Part shown: positions 56,738-64,000 of the stretch, one piece after another
Layout: every line of letters begins with the position of its first letter
How positions within the stretch are numbered: the stretch's first letter is position 1
From: Halorubrum trapanicum
Lineage (GTDB): Archaea; Halobacteriota; Halobacteria; Halobacteriales; Haloferacaceae
Direction of reading: 5' to 3'
DNA length: 64,000 nucleotides
Assembly: GCF_002355655.1 (NCBI RefSeq)
Contig: NZ_AP017569.1
Location: forward strand, 1 to 64,000
Program-made: the position numbers and the translations under genes
The notes under the pieces: model-generated
Seen by the model: the letters and a program-made list of their open reading frames with translations, nothing else
What the model was told of the DNA's origin: nothing
Database searches by the model: none

Positions 56738-56795
56738 GAGTAGATACGCCACGAACACGAGGATTTTTATCGCCGCCCGCCCCACCGTCGCGTAC

Positions 56796-58295
56796 ATGAA
56801 CGCCGGTGGGGACTACGGCGGCGACGAACCGCGGGAGAAGTGCGGCGTCGTCGGCGTCTCGCTCGCGGATCGGGAGGCCGCGCGACCGCTGTACTACGCG
56901 CTGTACGCGCTCCAACACCGCGGCCAGGAGTCGGCCGGGATCGTCACGCACGACGGATTCCAACAGCACAGCCACGTCGAGCGCGGCCTCGTCGGCGACG
57001 CGTTCGAAGAGGGGGACCTCGCGTCGCTGTCGGGCGGCACCGGCATCGGTCACGTGCGCTACCCGACCGCCGGCAGCCTCGACAAGAGCTGCGCGCAGCC
57101 GTTCTCCGTCTCTTTCAAATCCGGCTCGCTCGGGCTGTCGCACAACGGCAACCTCGTCAACGCCGACGAGGTGCGCGAGGAGCTGGCCGCGGCGGGCCAC
57201 GCCTTCACCTCCGACGGCGACACCGAGGTGATCGCCCACGACCTCGCGCGCAACCTCCTCGAAGAGGACCTCGTGCGGGCGGTCAAACACACGATGAACC
57301 GCATCCACGGCTCCTACTCGCTGGCGATCACCCACGACGACACCGTCCTCGGCGTCCGCGACCCGCTCGGCAACCGCCCGCTGTGTCTCGGGAAGATCGA
57401 CGGCGGCTACGTCCTCGCCAGCGAGTCCGCCGCCATCGACACGCTCGACGGCGAGCTGATCCGCGACGTGCGACCCGGCGAACTCGTCGTCTTGGATCCC
57501 GACGGCACCGGCTACGACACGTATCAGCTGGTCGAGCGCGACGCGACCGCCCACTGCTTCTTCGAGCACGTCTACTTCGCCCGCCCCGACTCCGTCATCG
57601 ACGAGAGCCTCGTGTACGAGGTGCGCCGGAAGCTGGGTCGGAAGCTCTGGGAGGAGTCCGGCGTCGAGTCCGACGTGGTGATGCCGGTGCCGGACTCCGG
57701 CCGCGCGTTCGCCTCCGGCTACGCGGACGCCGCGGGCGAGACCACTCCCGATGGCGAGCCGCGGGCCGCCGACGACGGCGGGGTGGAGTTCGCCGAGGGG
57801 CTGATGAAGAACCGCTACGTGGGCCGGACGTTCATCATGCCCACGCAGGACGAGCGGGAGCGCGCGGTCCGGCTGAAGCTGAACCCGATCCGCTCGACGG
57901 TGGAGGGGAAGTCGGTCACGATCATCGACGACTCCATCGTCCGCGGAACGACCTCGACGCAGCTCGTCGAGCTCGTCCGCGAGGCGGGCGCCGAGGAGGT
58001 CCACCTCCGGATCGGCGCGCCGCCGATCCTCGCGCCCTGCTACTTCGGCATCGACATGGCGACGCGCGAGGAGCTGATCGCCGCCGACGCCTCGACCGAG
58101 GAGATCCGGCAGGAGGTGGGCTCGGACACGCTTTCGTACCTCTCCATCGACGCGGTCGCGGAGGCGCTCGGCGAGAGCCGCGCGGACCTCTGTCTCGGCT
58201 GCGTCACCGGCGAGTACCCCTTCGACGTGGAGGGCGAGGCGACCGACCGCGACGTCGACGCGCCGGTCTCGGATCCGACGCCGGCGGACGACTGA
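56796..58295 (+). CDS. purF: Amidophosphoribosyltransferase
   Basis: A 499-residue enzyme converting PRPP and glutamine to phosphoribosylamine, the first committed step of purine synthesis. Cys16 in EKCGVVGVSLADRE is the glutaminase nucleophile, implying removal of a 15-residue propeptide. The PRPP loop is TIIDDSIVRGTTSTQL. Cysteines in HCFFEHVYF, APCYFGIDM and DLCLGCVTGEYP match the 4Fe-4S type of the enzyme. A short acidic insert occurs near residues 310-330 and an acidic tail ends the protein. TATA box TTTTTAT lies 29 bp before the ATG (leaderless), with a perfect dyad upstream. Confidence 0.97.
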   Translation: MNAGGDYGGDEPREKCGVVGVSLADREAARPLYYALYALQHRGQESAGIVTHDGFQQHSHVERGLVGDAFEEGDLASLSGGTGIGHVRYPTAGSLDKSCAQPFSVSFKSGSLGLSHNGNLVNADEVREELAAAGHAFTSDGDTEVIAHDLARNLLEEDLVRAVKHTMNRIHGSYSLAITHDDTVLGVRDPLGNRPLCLGKIDGGYVLASESAAIDTLDGELIRDVRPGELVVLDPDGTGYDTYQLVERDATAHCFFEHVYFARPDSVIDESLVYEVRRKLGRKLWEESGVESDVVMPVPDSGRAFASGYADAAGETTPDGEPRAADDGGVEFAEGLMKNRYVGRTFIMPTQDERERAVRLKLNPIRSTVEGKSVTIIDDSIVRGTTSTQLVELVREAGAEEVHLRIGAPPILAPCYFGIDMATREELIAADASTEEIRQEVGSDTLSYLSIDAVAEALGESRADLCLGCVTGEYPFDVEGEATDRDVDAPVSDPTPADD

Positions 58296-58429
58296 GCGCT
58301 TCGTTCGAACCCGGCGCTCGCGGACCATGAACCCCGTTTTTCCGACTCGACCCCGCACACGTTCGGCGCCGCTCCGACCGCTCGGGACGTATCGGGGGCT
58401 TAAATACGCTCACGGTCAGACGTGCGAAC

Positions 58430-59512
58430 ATGACACGGAACGCCGACGCCGCCGAAGACGACGCCGCGTCGATGAGCCGCCGCGGGTTCTTCCGCGCCGG
58501 GGCCGCCGGGGCGGCGGTCGCCGCGGGCGTCGCGGCCGGAAGCGGGACCGCCGCCGCGCAGTACGACGGCTGGCTGGACGACGTGAGCAACTACGACGGC
58601 ACCCACGACTACCGCGGACAGGACGAGGTCACCGTTCAGGTCGGCGCGGGCGAGAACGGGCTCCGGTTCGGCCCGGCCGCGATCCTCATCGACCCGGGCG
58701 CGACGGTCGTCTGGGAGTGGACCGGCCAGGGCGGCGGCCACAACGTCGTCGCGCAAGACGGCACCTTCGACAGCGGGTCAGCGGTCGCGGAGGCGGGGAC
58801 CACCTTCGAGTACACCTTCGAGGACGCGAGCGAGGGCGACGTGTTCCGGTACGCCTGCGAACCCCACCGGTCGATCGGCATGAAGGGCGCCGTCGCGGTC
58901 GGCGCCGTCGACGACGACCTCGTCGACCCGCAGGCGGAGGGCGGCGACGGGGGCGACGGCGGCTCCGGCGACGCGGCCGGATACGGCGACTGGTTCGAGA
59001 ACGTCGGCAACTACGAGGGGACGCGAGACCTTCGCGGGCAAGACGAGGTCACCGTCTCCGTCGGCGCGGGCGAGAACGGGCTTCGGTTCGACCCGCCCGC
59101 GATCCTGGTCGATCAGGGGACGACGGTCGTCTGGGAGTGGACCGGCGAGGGTGGCGGCCACAACGTCGTCGCGGAGGACGGCACCTTCGACAGCGGGTCC
59201 GCGGTCGCGGAGGCGGGGACCACCTTCGAGTACACCTTCGAGGACGCGAGCGAGGGCGACGTGTTCCGGTACGCCTGCGAACCCCACCGGTCGATCGGCA
59301 TGAAGGGCGCCGTCGCGGTCGGCGCCGTCGACGACGACCTCATCGGCGGCGAGGGAGGGTCCGGGGGCTCCGGCGGCGACGGGGGCTCCGGCGGCGGCAG
59401 CGGGCTCTCCGCGAGCGACATCGGGACGCTGGCGCTCGGCTTCGGCTTCGCCGGCGCGCTGCTCGTCCCGCTGTTCTACGCGGCACACCGGAAGGCCGAG
59501 CGGAACGCGTAG
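58430..59512 (+). CDS. Two-domain halocyanin (blue copper protein) with Tat signal and C-terminal anchor
   Basis: A 360-residue exported electron carrier. The Tat signal is SRRGFFRAGAAGAAVAAGVAAG, cleaved near AAAQ. Two plastocyanin-like domains follow (about 45-160 and 185-300). Each has GGGHNVV (His ligand) and YACEPHRSIGMKG (Cys, His and Met ligands), the type I copper set. A Gly/Ser linker leads to one transmembrane segment (about 333-353). The two domains share a 141-bp identical stretch (see findings). TATA box CTTAAATA (58399-58406) is 27 bp from the ATG. The DUF420 gene beside it suggests a respiratory context. Confidence 0.93.
   Translation: MTRNADAAEDDAASMSRRGFFRAGAAGAAVAAGVAAGSGTAAAQYDGWLDDVSNYDGTHDYRGQDEVTVQVGAGENGLRFGPAAILIDPGATVVWEWTGQGGGHNVVAQDGTFDSGSAVAEAGTTFEYTFEDASEGDVFRYACEPHRSIGMKGAVAVGAVDDDLVDPQAEGGDGGDGGSGDAAGYGDWFENVGNYEGTRDLRGQDEVTVSVGAGENGLRFDPPAILVDQGTTVVWEWTGEGGGHNVVAEDGTFDSGSAVAEAGTTFEYTFEDASEGDVFRYACEPHRSIGMKGAVAVGAVDDDLIGGEGGSGGSGGDGGSGGGSGLSASDIGTLALGFGFAGALLVPLFYAAHRKAERNA
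58781..58921 (+). repeat. Internal identical repeat, copy 1
   Basis: This 141-bp segment of halocyanin domain 1 is identical, base for base, to 59201-59341 in domain 2, exactly 420 bp (140 codons) downstream. Sequence on either side has diverged. Confidence 0.93.
59201..59341 (+). repeat. Internal identical repeat, copy 2
   Basis: Second copy of the 141-bp identical stretch in the halocyanin gene. It covers the Cys-His-Met copper loop and the strand before it. Confidence 0.93.
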
Positions 59513-59539
59513 TCGACTCTCTCTTTCTGCCGCGTTCGG

Positions 59540-60100
59540 TCAGTAGACGTGGTACAGCAGCAGGTACACGCCGATTCCCATCGTGAAGGAGATCAGCCAG
59601 AGGACGGCGCCGACCATGCCGACCTGCGCGTGTCGCGTCCGATAGAGGTCCTCGTACGGCCGGGTCGCGGCCAGGAAGAGCGCGTGGAAGACGAAGGGGA
59701 CGCAGACGATCGCGAGCAGGATGTGGATCGCTAAGAAGGGGAGGTAGACGTACGAGTAGACGGCCTCGGGGCCGGGGAACTCGGTGGTCCCGACGTGGAT
59801 CAGCCGGTAGAGGTACGCGCCGAGGAACGCGGCGAACAGCGCGAAGGAGGTCACCATGAAGTTGCGGTGGCGCTTCACGTTCCCGCGAGAGATCTCACGC
59901 CAGCCGAGGGTGATCGTCGCGATGGCGGTGAGGGAGACGGCGGCGTTGAAGTGCGGGATCGCGGCGAGGACGGCGTCGCTCGCGCGGGGCAGCAGCGAAC
60001 TCGGGATCGCGCCGCCCACCGCGCTGAAGACGAGCGCGAGCGCGACGACGGAGGCGACGGCGGTCAGGACGGAGACGTTCTCGCGGGCCCAATCGGACAT
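59540..60100 (-). CDS. DUF420 membrane protein
   Basis: A 186-residue protein with about five transmembrane segments, starting MSDWARENVSVLTAVASVVALAL. LTAIATITLGWREISRGNVKRHRNFMVTSF and FLAIHILLAIVCVPFVFHALFLA match the DUF420 family (bacterial relatives often lie with cytochrome oxidase or heme-handling genes). Conserved His residues in KRHRNF, AIHI, FHAL and TRHAQ could bind heme or metal (inference). The ATG at 60100 is chosen; the upstream frame is Arg/Thr-rich noise. It is convergent with the halocyanin gene. Confidence 0.88.
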   Translation of the reverse strand: MSDWARENVSVLTAVASVVALALVFSAVGGAIPSSLLPRASDAVLAAIPHFNAAVSLTAIATITLGWREISRGNVKRHRNFMVTSFALFAAFLGAYLYRLIHVGTTEFPGPEAVYSYVYLPFLAIHILLAIVCVPFVFHALFLAATRPYEDLYRTRHAQVGMVGAVLWLISFTMGIGVYLLLYHVY

Positions 60101-60278
60101 ACTCGTGCGGTGGGACGCGACCCCCAAACGCGTGCCGGTTGCGGTCGAGGCGGTTCGGGTGTGGTCGAGGCGTTCGGGTAGTGGTCGACAAGTTCCCGTT
60201 GCGGTCGCCGAGTCGCGGTGGCGTTCCGCCGCCCGGTGGTCTGCGAAACCCCGCCACGCTCCCGCCAAATGGAAGGGC

Positions 60279-60290
60279 TTTTAATTAGGG
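60279..60290 (+). promoter_or_regulatory. tRNA-Leu promoter (TATA)
   Basis: CTTTTAATTAGG is the most AT-rich segment of this gap and lies 35 bp before the tRNA, giving a short 5' leader. Confidence 0.65.
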
Positions 60291-60324
60291 GAAGGGTACG
60301 TGGAGACGCGACAGAACACCGCGA

Positions 60325-60409
60325 GCGTGGGTAGCCAAGCCAGGCCAACGGCGCAGCGTTGAGGGCGCTGTCCTGTAGAGGTCCGCCGGTTCAAATCCGG
60401 TCCCACGCA
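60325..60409 (+). tRNA. tRNA-Leu (anticodon GAG)
   Basis: An 85-nt class II tRNA. Acceptor arms GCGTGGG and CCCACGC pair fully, with discriminator A. The anticodon stem CAGCG/CGCTG encloses TTGAGGG, giving GAG, which reads CUC/CUU leucine codons. A long variable arm (TCCTGTAGAGGT) and the T-arm GCCGG-TTCAAAT-CCGGT confirm the type. CCA is not encoded and no intron is present. Confidence 0.95.
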
Positions 60410-60533
60410 TCGCACGGGGTACACCCCCACGATGCACGGTGTTGTCTACACGACAGCACCCACGCACAATTCCTTTCGATGCTACGTGAGAAGTGACGAG
60501 TACGATCGGAACGCTGTGATCGTGAACACCGCC

Positions 60534-60590
60534 AAAGCCCCAGCCGTTCGCTTATAAATGATTACTTGCGAACCGGCGGTGAACACCCCC
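60534..60590. repeat. Single 57-bp unit flanking element copy C
   Basis: AAAGCCCCAGCCG at 60534 recurs at 60591, again exactly 57 bp apart. Between them lie TTATAAATGA and GGCGGTGAACACC as in the array at 49480-49878. This is the same unit, present once. Confidence 0.85.
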
Positions 60591-60831
60591 AAAGCCCCAG
60601 CCGCGAGGGCGGCGCACACTCGTTGCGCTCCTCGCTCGCGTTGCTCGCTGCGGTGCTTACGTCGTCTGCGCCGCCCTCGCGGCTGCCCCTTTGAGTCCCA
60701 CCCCGCACAGCACCGCACCTCACACCTCCCCAGCCTCGTCGGTCGCCGTCGCTTCGCTTGGCGACCGACTCCCTCGCGCGTGCTGTCTCGCGGCCGCCGG
60801 GGGCGGCCGCTCGCAGGCACGCGCCACCGCA
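60591..60831 (+). repeat. Structured dispersed element, copy C
   Basis: Third copy of the element. Stem 1 pairs 60598-60616 with 60667-60685 (19 bp, perfect). Stem 2 pairs 60738-60747 with 60760-60769 (10 bp). Stem 3 pairs 60790-60798 with 60802-60810 (9 bp, loop GGG). It lies between tRNA-Leu and gatE, on the plus strand. A second TATA-like TTTATAAATGAC follows directly at 60838-60849. The rest of 60410-60923 holds no gene apart from the gatE promoter (CTTTTAG, 60892-60898). Confidence 0.85.
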
Positions 60832-60923
60832 CAGCCATTTATAAATGACATCAGTGCTCACGATGTCTCGTCGCTCGCGCGAACTGCCACCCTTTTAGTC
60901 GCGCGCCGTCGGAGTGAGGCGTA

Positions 60924-62807
60924 ATGAGTACGGACGCGACCCCCGAGTACGACTACGAGGAGCTGGGGCTCGTCGCCGGGCTGGAGATCCACCAGCAGCT
61001 CGACACCGAGACCAAGCTGTTCTGCGACTCCCCCACCGTCGAGCGCGACCCCGAGGAGTCCGACCGGTCGATCACCCGCAAGCTCCACCCGACGAAGAGC
61101 GAGCTGGGCGAGCTCGACGACGCCGCGATGGAGGAGAGCCGCATCGACCGCGAGTTCACCTACCTCGCGTACGACACCACCTGCCTCGTCGAGGAGGACG
61201 ACGAGCCGCCCCGGCGCGTCGACGGCGAGGCGCTCTCGGTCGCGCTCCAGATCGCCGACCTGCTCGACCTCTCCGTCGTCGATCAGGCCCACGTCATGCG
61301 GAAGCTCGTCATCGACGGCTCGAACACCTCCGGCTTCCAGCGCTCGATCCTCCTCGGACAGGACGGCGAGATCGAGACGGAGTCGGGGTCGGTGTCGGTC
61401 GTCGACCTCATGCTCGAAGAGGAGTCCGCCAAGCGGGTCGAGGAGACCGACGACGGCGTCGTCTACTCGCTCGACCGACTCGGCGTCCCCCTCGTCGAAA
61501 TCGGGACTGGCCCGGACATCCGGAGCCCCGAGGGCGCGCGGCAGGCGGCCGAGCGGATCGGGATGCTGCTGCGCTCGACGGGCGCGGTCAAGCGCGGGCT
61601 CGGCACGATCCGTCAGGACGTGAACGTCTCCATCGCCGACGGCGCCCGCGTCGAGGTGAAGGGCGTTCAGGACCTCCAGGGGATCGAGGACATCGTCCGC
61701 GGCGAGGTCGGACGGCAGGCGGAGCTGCTCGAAATCCGCGACGAGCTCCGCGAGCGCGACGCGAGCGTCGGCGACGTCGCCGACGTGACCGACGTCTTCG
61801 CCGACACGGAGTCGGGGGTCATCCGCGGCGCGCTCGACTCGGGCGGGAAGGTGACCGCCGTCCCGCTGTTCGGCTTCGACGGGCTCGTCGGCCGCGAGAT
61901 CCAGCCCGACCGCCGGCTCGGCACCGAGTTCTCGGACCACGCGAAGCGCCACGGCGCGGGCGGCATCTTCCACACCGACGAACTGCCGGCGTACGGCGTC
62001 ACCGAGGCGGAGGTCGACGCGCTCCGCGACGCGGTCGGCGCGGGCGAGGGCGACGCGGTCGCCATCGTCGCGGCCGATCCCGAGACCGCCGACCTCGCGG
62101 TCGAGGCGGCCGCCGAGCGCGCGGAGACCGCGATCGAGGGCGTCCCCGAGGAGACCCGCGGCGCGAACGACGACGGGACCACGCGCTACCTCCGGCCGCT
62201 GCCGGGCGCCGCGCGGATGTACCCCGAGACGGACGTGCCGCCGGTCGAGCCGGACCCCTCCGACGTGGAGACGCCCGAACTCCTCGACGAGAAGGCCGAG
62301 CGGTACGAGGCGGAGTTCGGGCTCGACGCCGGCCTCGCCGAGCAGGTCGCGTTCGGCCAGCGGTTCCCCCTCTTCGAGGCCGCGGTCGAGCGCGGCGTCG
62401 ACCCCACCTTCGCAGCGACGACGCTGGAGTCGACGACGACCGAGATCCGGCGCGACGGCGCGCCGGTCGAGAACCTCACCGACGACCACTTCCTCGCCCT
62501 CTTCGACCTCGTCGAGGACGGCGACCTCGCGAAGGAGGGCGTCCCCGAGGTGCTGACGACGCTCGCGGAGAACCCCGATCTGTCGGCGAGCGAGGCGGTC
62601 GAGGAGGCCGGACTCTCGGGCGTGAGCGAGGACGAGGTGCGCGAGGCGGTCGTCGAGGTCGTCGAGCGCAACGCCGACCAGATCGAGGCCGAGGGGATGG
62701 GCGCGTTCTCCGGGCTGATGGGCGAGGCGATGGGCGCCCTCCGCGGGAAGGCCGACGGCGAGGTCGTCTCCGACGTGTTACGCGAGGAGATCGGCAAGCG
62801 GTCGTAG
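60924..62807 (+). CDS. gatE: Glu-tRNA(Gln) amidotransferase subunit E
   Basis: A 627-residue archaeal subunit that binds misacylated Glu-tRNA(Gln) and, with GatD, converts it to Gln-tRNA(Gln). LVAGLEIHQQLDTETKLFCDSPT is the GatB/E signature, followed by RKLVIDGSNTSGFQRS and RLGVPLVEIGTGPDI. A central insert (about residues 290-410, FDGLVGREIQPDRRLGTEFSDHAK) is the AspRS-type GAD domain specific to GatE. The C-terminal helical YqeY-like tail binds tRNA. TATA box CTTTTAG lies 29 bp before the ATG. gatD is not in the window. Confidence 0.97.
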   Translation: MSTDATPEYDYEELGLVAGLEIHQQLDTETKLFCDSPTVERDPEESDRSITRKLHPTKSELGELDDAAMEESRIDREFTYLAYDTTCLVEEDDEPPRRVDGEALSVALQIADLLDLSVVDQAHVMRKLVIDGSNTSGFQRSILLGQDGEIETESGSVSVVDLMLEEESAKRVEETDDGVVYSLDRLGVPLVEIGTGPDIRSPEGARQAAERIGMLLRSTGAVKRGLGTIRQDVNVSIADGARVEVKGVQDLQGIEDIVRGEVGRQAELLEIRDELRERDASVGDVADVTDVFADTESGVIRGALDSGGKVTAVPLFGFDGLVGREIQPDRRLGTEFSDHAKRHGAGGIFHTDELPAYGVTEAEVDALRDAVGAGEGDAVAIVAADPETADLAVEAAAERAETAIEGVPEETRGANDDGTTRYLRPLPGAARMYPETDVPPVEPDPSDVETPELLDEKAERYEAEFGLDAGLAEQVAFGQRFPLFEAAVERGVDPTFAATTLESTTTEIRRDGAPVENLTDDHFLALFDLVEDGDLAKEGVPEVLTTLAENPDLSASEAVEEAGLSGVSEDEVREAVVEVVERNADQIEAEGMGAFSGLMGEAMGALRGKADGEVVSDVLREEIGKRS

Positions 62808-62874
62808 CGCGCTTCCCGTCCGTTAGGCCCGTTTTTTACGTGTCGCGAGGTCCTGCTTCGTCCCGAGAACGACG

Positions 62875-63405
62875 ATGGCAGACTCACCCCCGGCCGACCC
62901 GTCGGACGACTCGTCCTCGCCGGACCGGACGCCGAACCCGTCAGTCGCGAAGACGCGCGGCGACCGCGTCTCCGACGCGACGAACCGCTTCATCCACGGC
63001 GTCGAGCTGGCCGCGGCGGCGCTGTTCGCGCTCCTCTTCGGCATCGGCGTCGTCGACCTCGCGATCCAGATCGCCGAGTCGGTCCCGACCGGCGCGATCA
63101 CCGATCCGAACACGGTCATCGGCTTCATCGAGACCGGGCTGCTGTTGCTCATCATCGTCGAGGTGTACGAGACGGTCGTCGCCTACATCGAGCAGAGCGA
63201 CACCCGTCGGATCGTCAGGCTGGTGATCTACACCGGCGTCATCGCGATGGTCCGGAAGGTGATCATCTTCCGTACCACGGAGTACCCCTCCACGCAGGAC
63301 GCCCTGTTCGCCGCGGTGTCGTACACGATCATCATCGCCGGGCTCGTGGCGCTGTTGTACGTTGAGCGCTCGGTCGGGTCGTCGCTGGTTCCGGACCCGG
63401 AGTGA
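62875..63405 (+). CDS. PsiE-like membrane protein
   Basis: A 176-residue protein with a hydrophilic, Pro/Ser/Asp-rich N-terminal 45 residues and then four hydrophobic segments (ELAAAALFALLFGIGVVDLAIQI, FIETGLLLLIIVEVYETVVAYI, IVRLVIYTGVIAMVRKVIIF and AAVSYTIIIAGLVALLYV). The pattern fits the phosphate-starvation-inducible PsiE family. The function is not established, and no Pho box is recognised upstream. It follows gatE by 67 bp on the same strand. Confidence 0.75.
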   Translation: MADSPPADPSDDSSSPDRTPNPSVAKTRGDRVSDATNRFIHGVELAAAALFALLFGIGVVDLAIQIAESVPTGAITDPNTVIGFIETGLLLLIIVEVYETVVAYIEQSDTRRIVRLVIYTGVIAMVRKVIIFRTTEYPSTQDALFAAVSYTIIIAGLVALLYVERSVGSSLVPDPE

Positions 63406-63434
63406 GTTCCGGGACCCGTTCGTGAGTCCCGACG

Positions 63435-63917
63435 TCAGTCCGTCAACTCTTCGATCAGCGTGTCGAGGTCGTACGTCGCCGGCGCGCGCGGCTCGTCGCG
63501 CAGCGTCGCGATCGTGAACGTCGAGTTCGTCCGCTCGACCTCCGGTATCGCCTCGAAGTCGCTGATGAGCCGCTCGACGGTGTCCGACGAGGAGAGCCGC
63601 GCGAGGACGACGAAGTCCGTCTCGCCCATCGTGAAGAACGCCTCCGTGACACCCTCGACCGCGAGCAGTTCCTCCGCGAACTCCTCGTAGGGCCCCTCGT
63701 AGCTCGCGAGCACCTCGACGATGACTGTGACGCCGAGCCCGAGCGCCTCGTGGTCGAGGTCGTACAGGTCGTTCTCGATGACGCCGTCCTCGCGGAGGTT
63801 GTTCAGCCGGTAGTGGATCGTCGACACCGGAATCCCGGTCTCCTCGTGGAGCCGCTCCGGGCTCCCGGTGCCGAGATCGGAGATGGCCTTCACCAGCCGC
63901 ACGTCGCGCTCGTCCAT
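63435..63917 (-). CDS. Lrp/AsnC-family transcriptional regulator
   Basis: A 160-residue regulator. The N-terminal winged helix (VRLVKAISDLGTGSPERLHEETGIPVSTIHYRLNNLREDGVI) is followed by an RAM/Lrp ligand-binding ferredoxin fold (VTVIVEVLASYEGPYEEFAEELLAVEGVTEAFFTMGETDFVVLARL). It likely forms dimers or octamers responding to an amino acid. TATA box ATATATAA (minus strand, 63942-63949) lies 28 bp before the ATG, so the message is leaderless. Its targets are unknown; the remaining 83 bp at the window edge hold only this promoter. Confidence 0.93.
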   Translation of the reverse strand: MDERDVRLVKAISDLGTGSPERLHEETGIPVSTIHYRLNNLREDGVIENDLYDLDHEALGLGVTVIVEVLASYEGPYEEFAEELLAVEGVTEAFFTMGETDFVVLARLSSSDTVERLISDFEAIPEVERTNSTFTIATLRDEPRAPATYDLDTLIEELTD

Positions 63918-64000
63918 ACGCCCCCTTCCCGTGATGGTCTGTTATATATTACGACCGATACGGTTGTAGTCGAGTTCAAGATTCGCTCTCATTTCGGAAC

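Noticed and set aside
51701-60831. Element copies as insertion-sequence remnants or classical MITEs
   Set aside because: No transposase trace, no terminal inverted repeats at the outer edges and no target-site duplication is visible. Covarying internal stems point to a structural role, although mobility is not excluded.

Overview
This window comes from a halophilic archaeon of class Halobacteria, most likely Halorubrum or a close relative. The evidence is a GC-rich genome (GC-rich third codon positions throughout), very acidic proteins, archaeal information-processing genes (Orc1/Cdc6, TBP, two TFBs, Elp3, RqcH, GatE, Bax1), an rRNA operon in the order 16S - tRNA-Ala(TGC) - 23S - 5S, and start codons sitting about 25-30 bp after TATA boxes (leaderless mRNAs). 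The genus is an inference; class level is secure. No insertion sequence, prophage or CRISPR array is visible.

Layout. 1-3134: malic enzyme fused to a phosphotransacetylase-like domain (5' end cut by the window edge) and a winged-helix regulator. 3240-3860: a replication origin with five ORB-type boxes beside orc1 (3861-5066); tbp follows on the other strand. 5998-11620: the complete rRNA operon with two tandem promoters, long 16S and 23S processing stems, a tRNA-like structure in front of 5S and a strong terminator. 11854-23019: mixed housekeeping genes (DMT transporter, histidine kinase, OGG-type DNA glycosylase, UPF0058 and zinc-ribbon small proteins, a TFB, an MscS channel, an M20 amidase). 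23101-32710: an alpha-glucan block made of a GH13 enzyme, 4-alpha-glucanotransferase and a cation exchanger, divergent from a giant double GH15 enzyme. 32752-40746: MutS-like ATPase, MBL hydrolase, acyl-CoA dehydrogenase, MenE-like ligase, UspA, second TFB. 41143-49451: METTL5-type methyltransferase, rhomboid-like protease, second UPF0058, RHH protein, Mo-oxidoreductase, MenF, PAC2 protein, NSUN-type RNA methylase with a coupled partner. 49480-52165: a 57-bp tandem array and two copies of a structured dispersed element around bax1. 52166-63917: elp3, rqcH, purF, a two-domain halocyanin, DUF420 protein, tRNA-Leu(GAG), the third element copy, gatE, a PsiE-like protein and an Lrp regulator.

The most interesting observation is the dispersed element present three times (49862-50105, 51701-51962 inverted, 60591-60831). 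Each copy folds into three stems. Where the copies differ in sequence, both arms of a stem change together and pairing is kept, which is strong evidence that a folded structure, probably RNA, is under selection. Its left edge is reiterated as a 57-bp unit carrying a TATA-like box, with 7, 1 and 2 copies of the edge motif in the three loci. Two inverted copies bracket bax1, which has no XPB/Rad25 helicase gene beside it. Other points worth a check are palindromic origin boxes, one abutting the orc1 start codon; a perfect dyad upstream of purF; a 141-bp identical repeat inside the halocyanin gene; and the double GH15 fusion.
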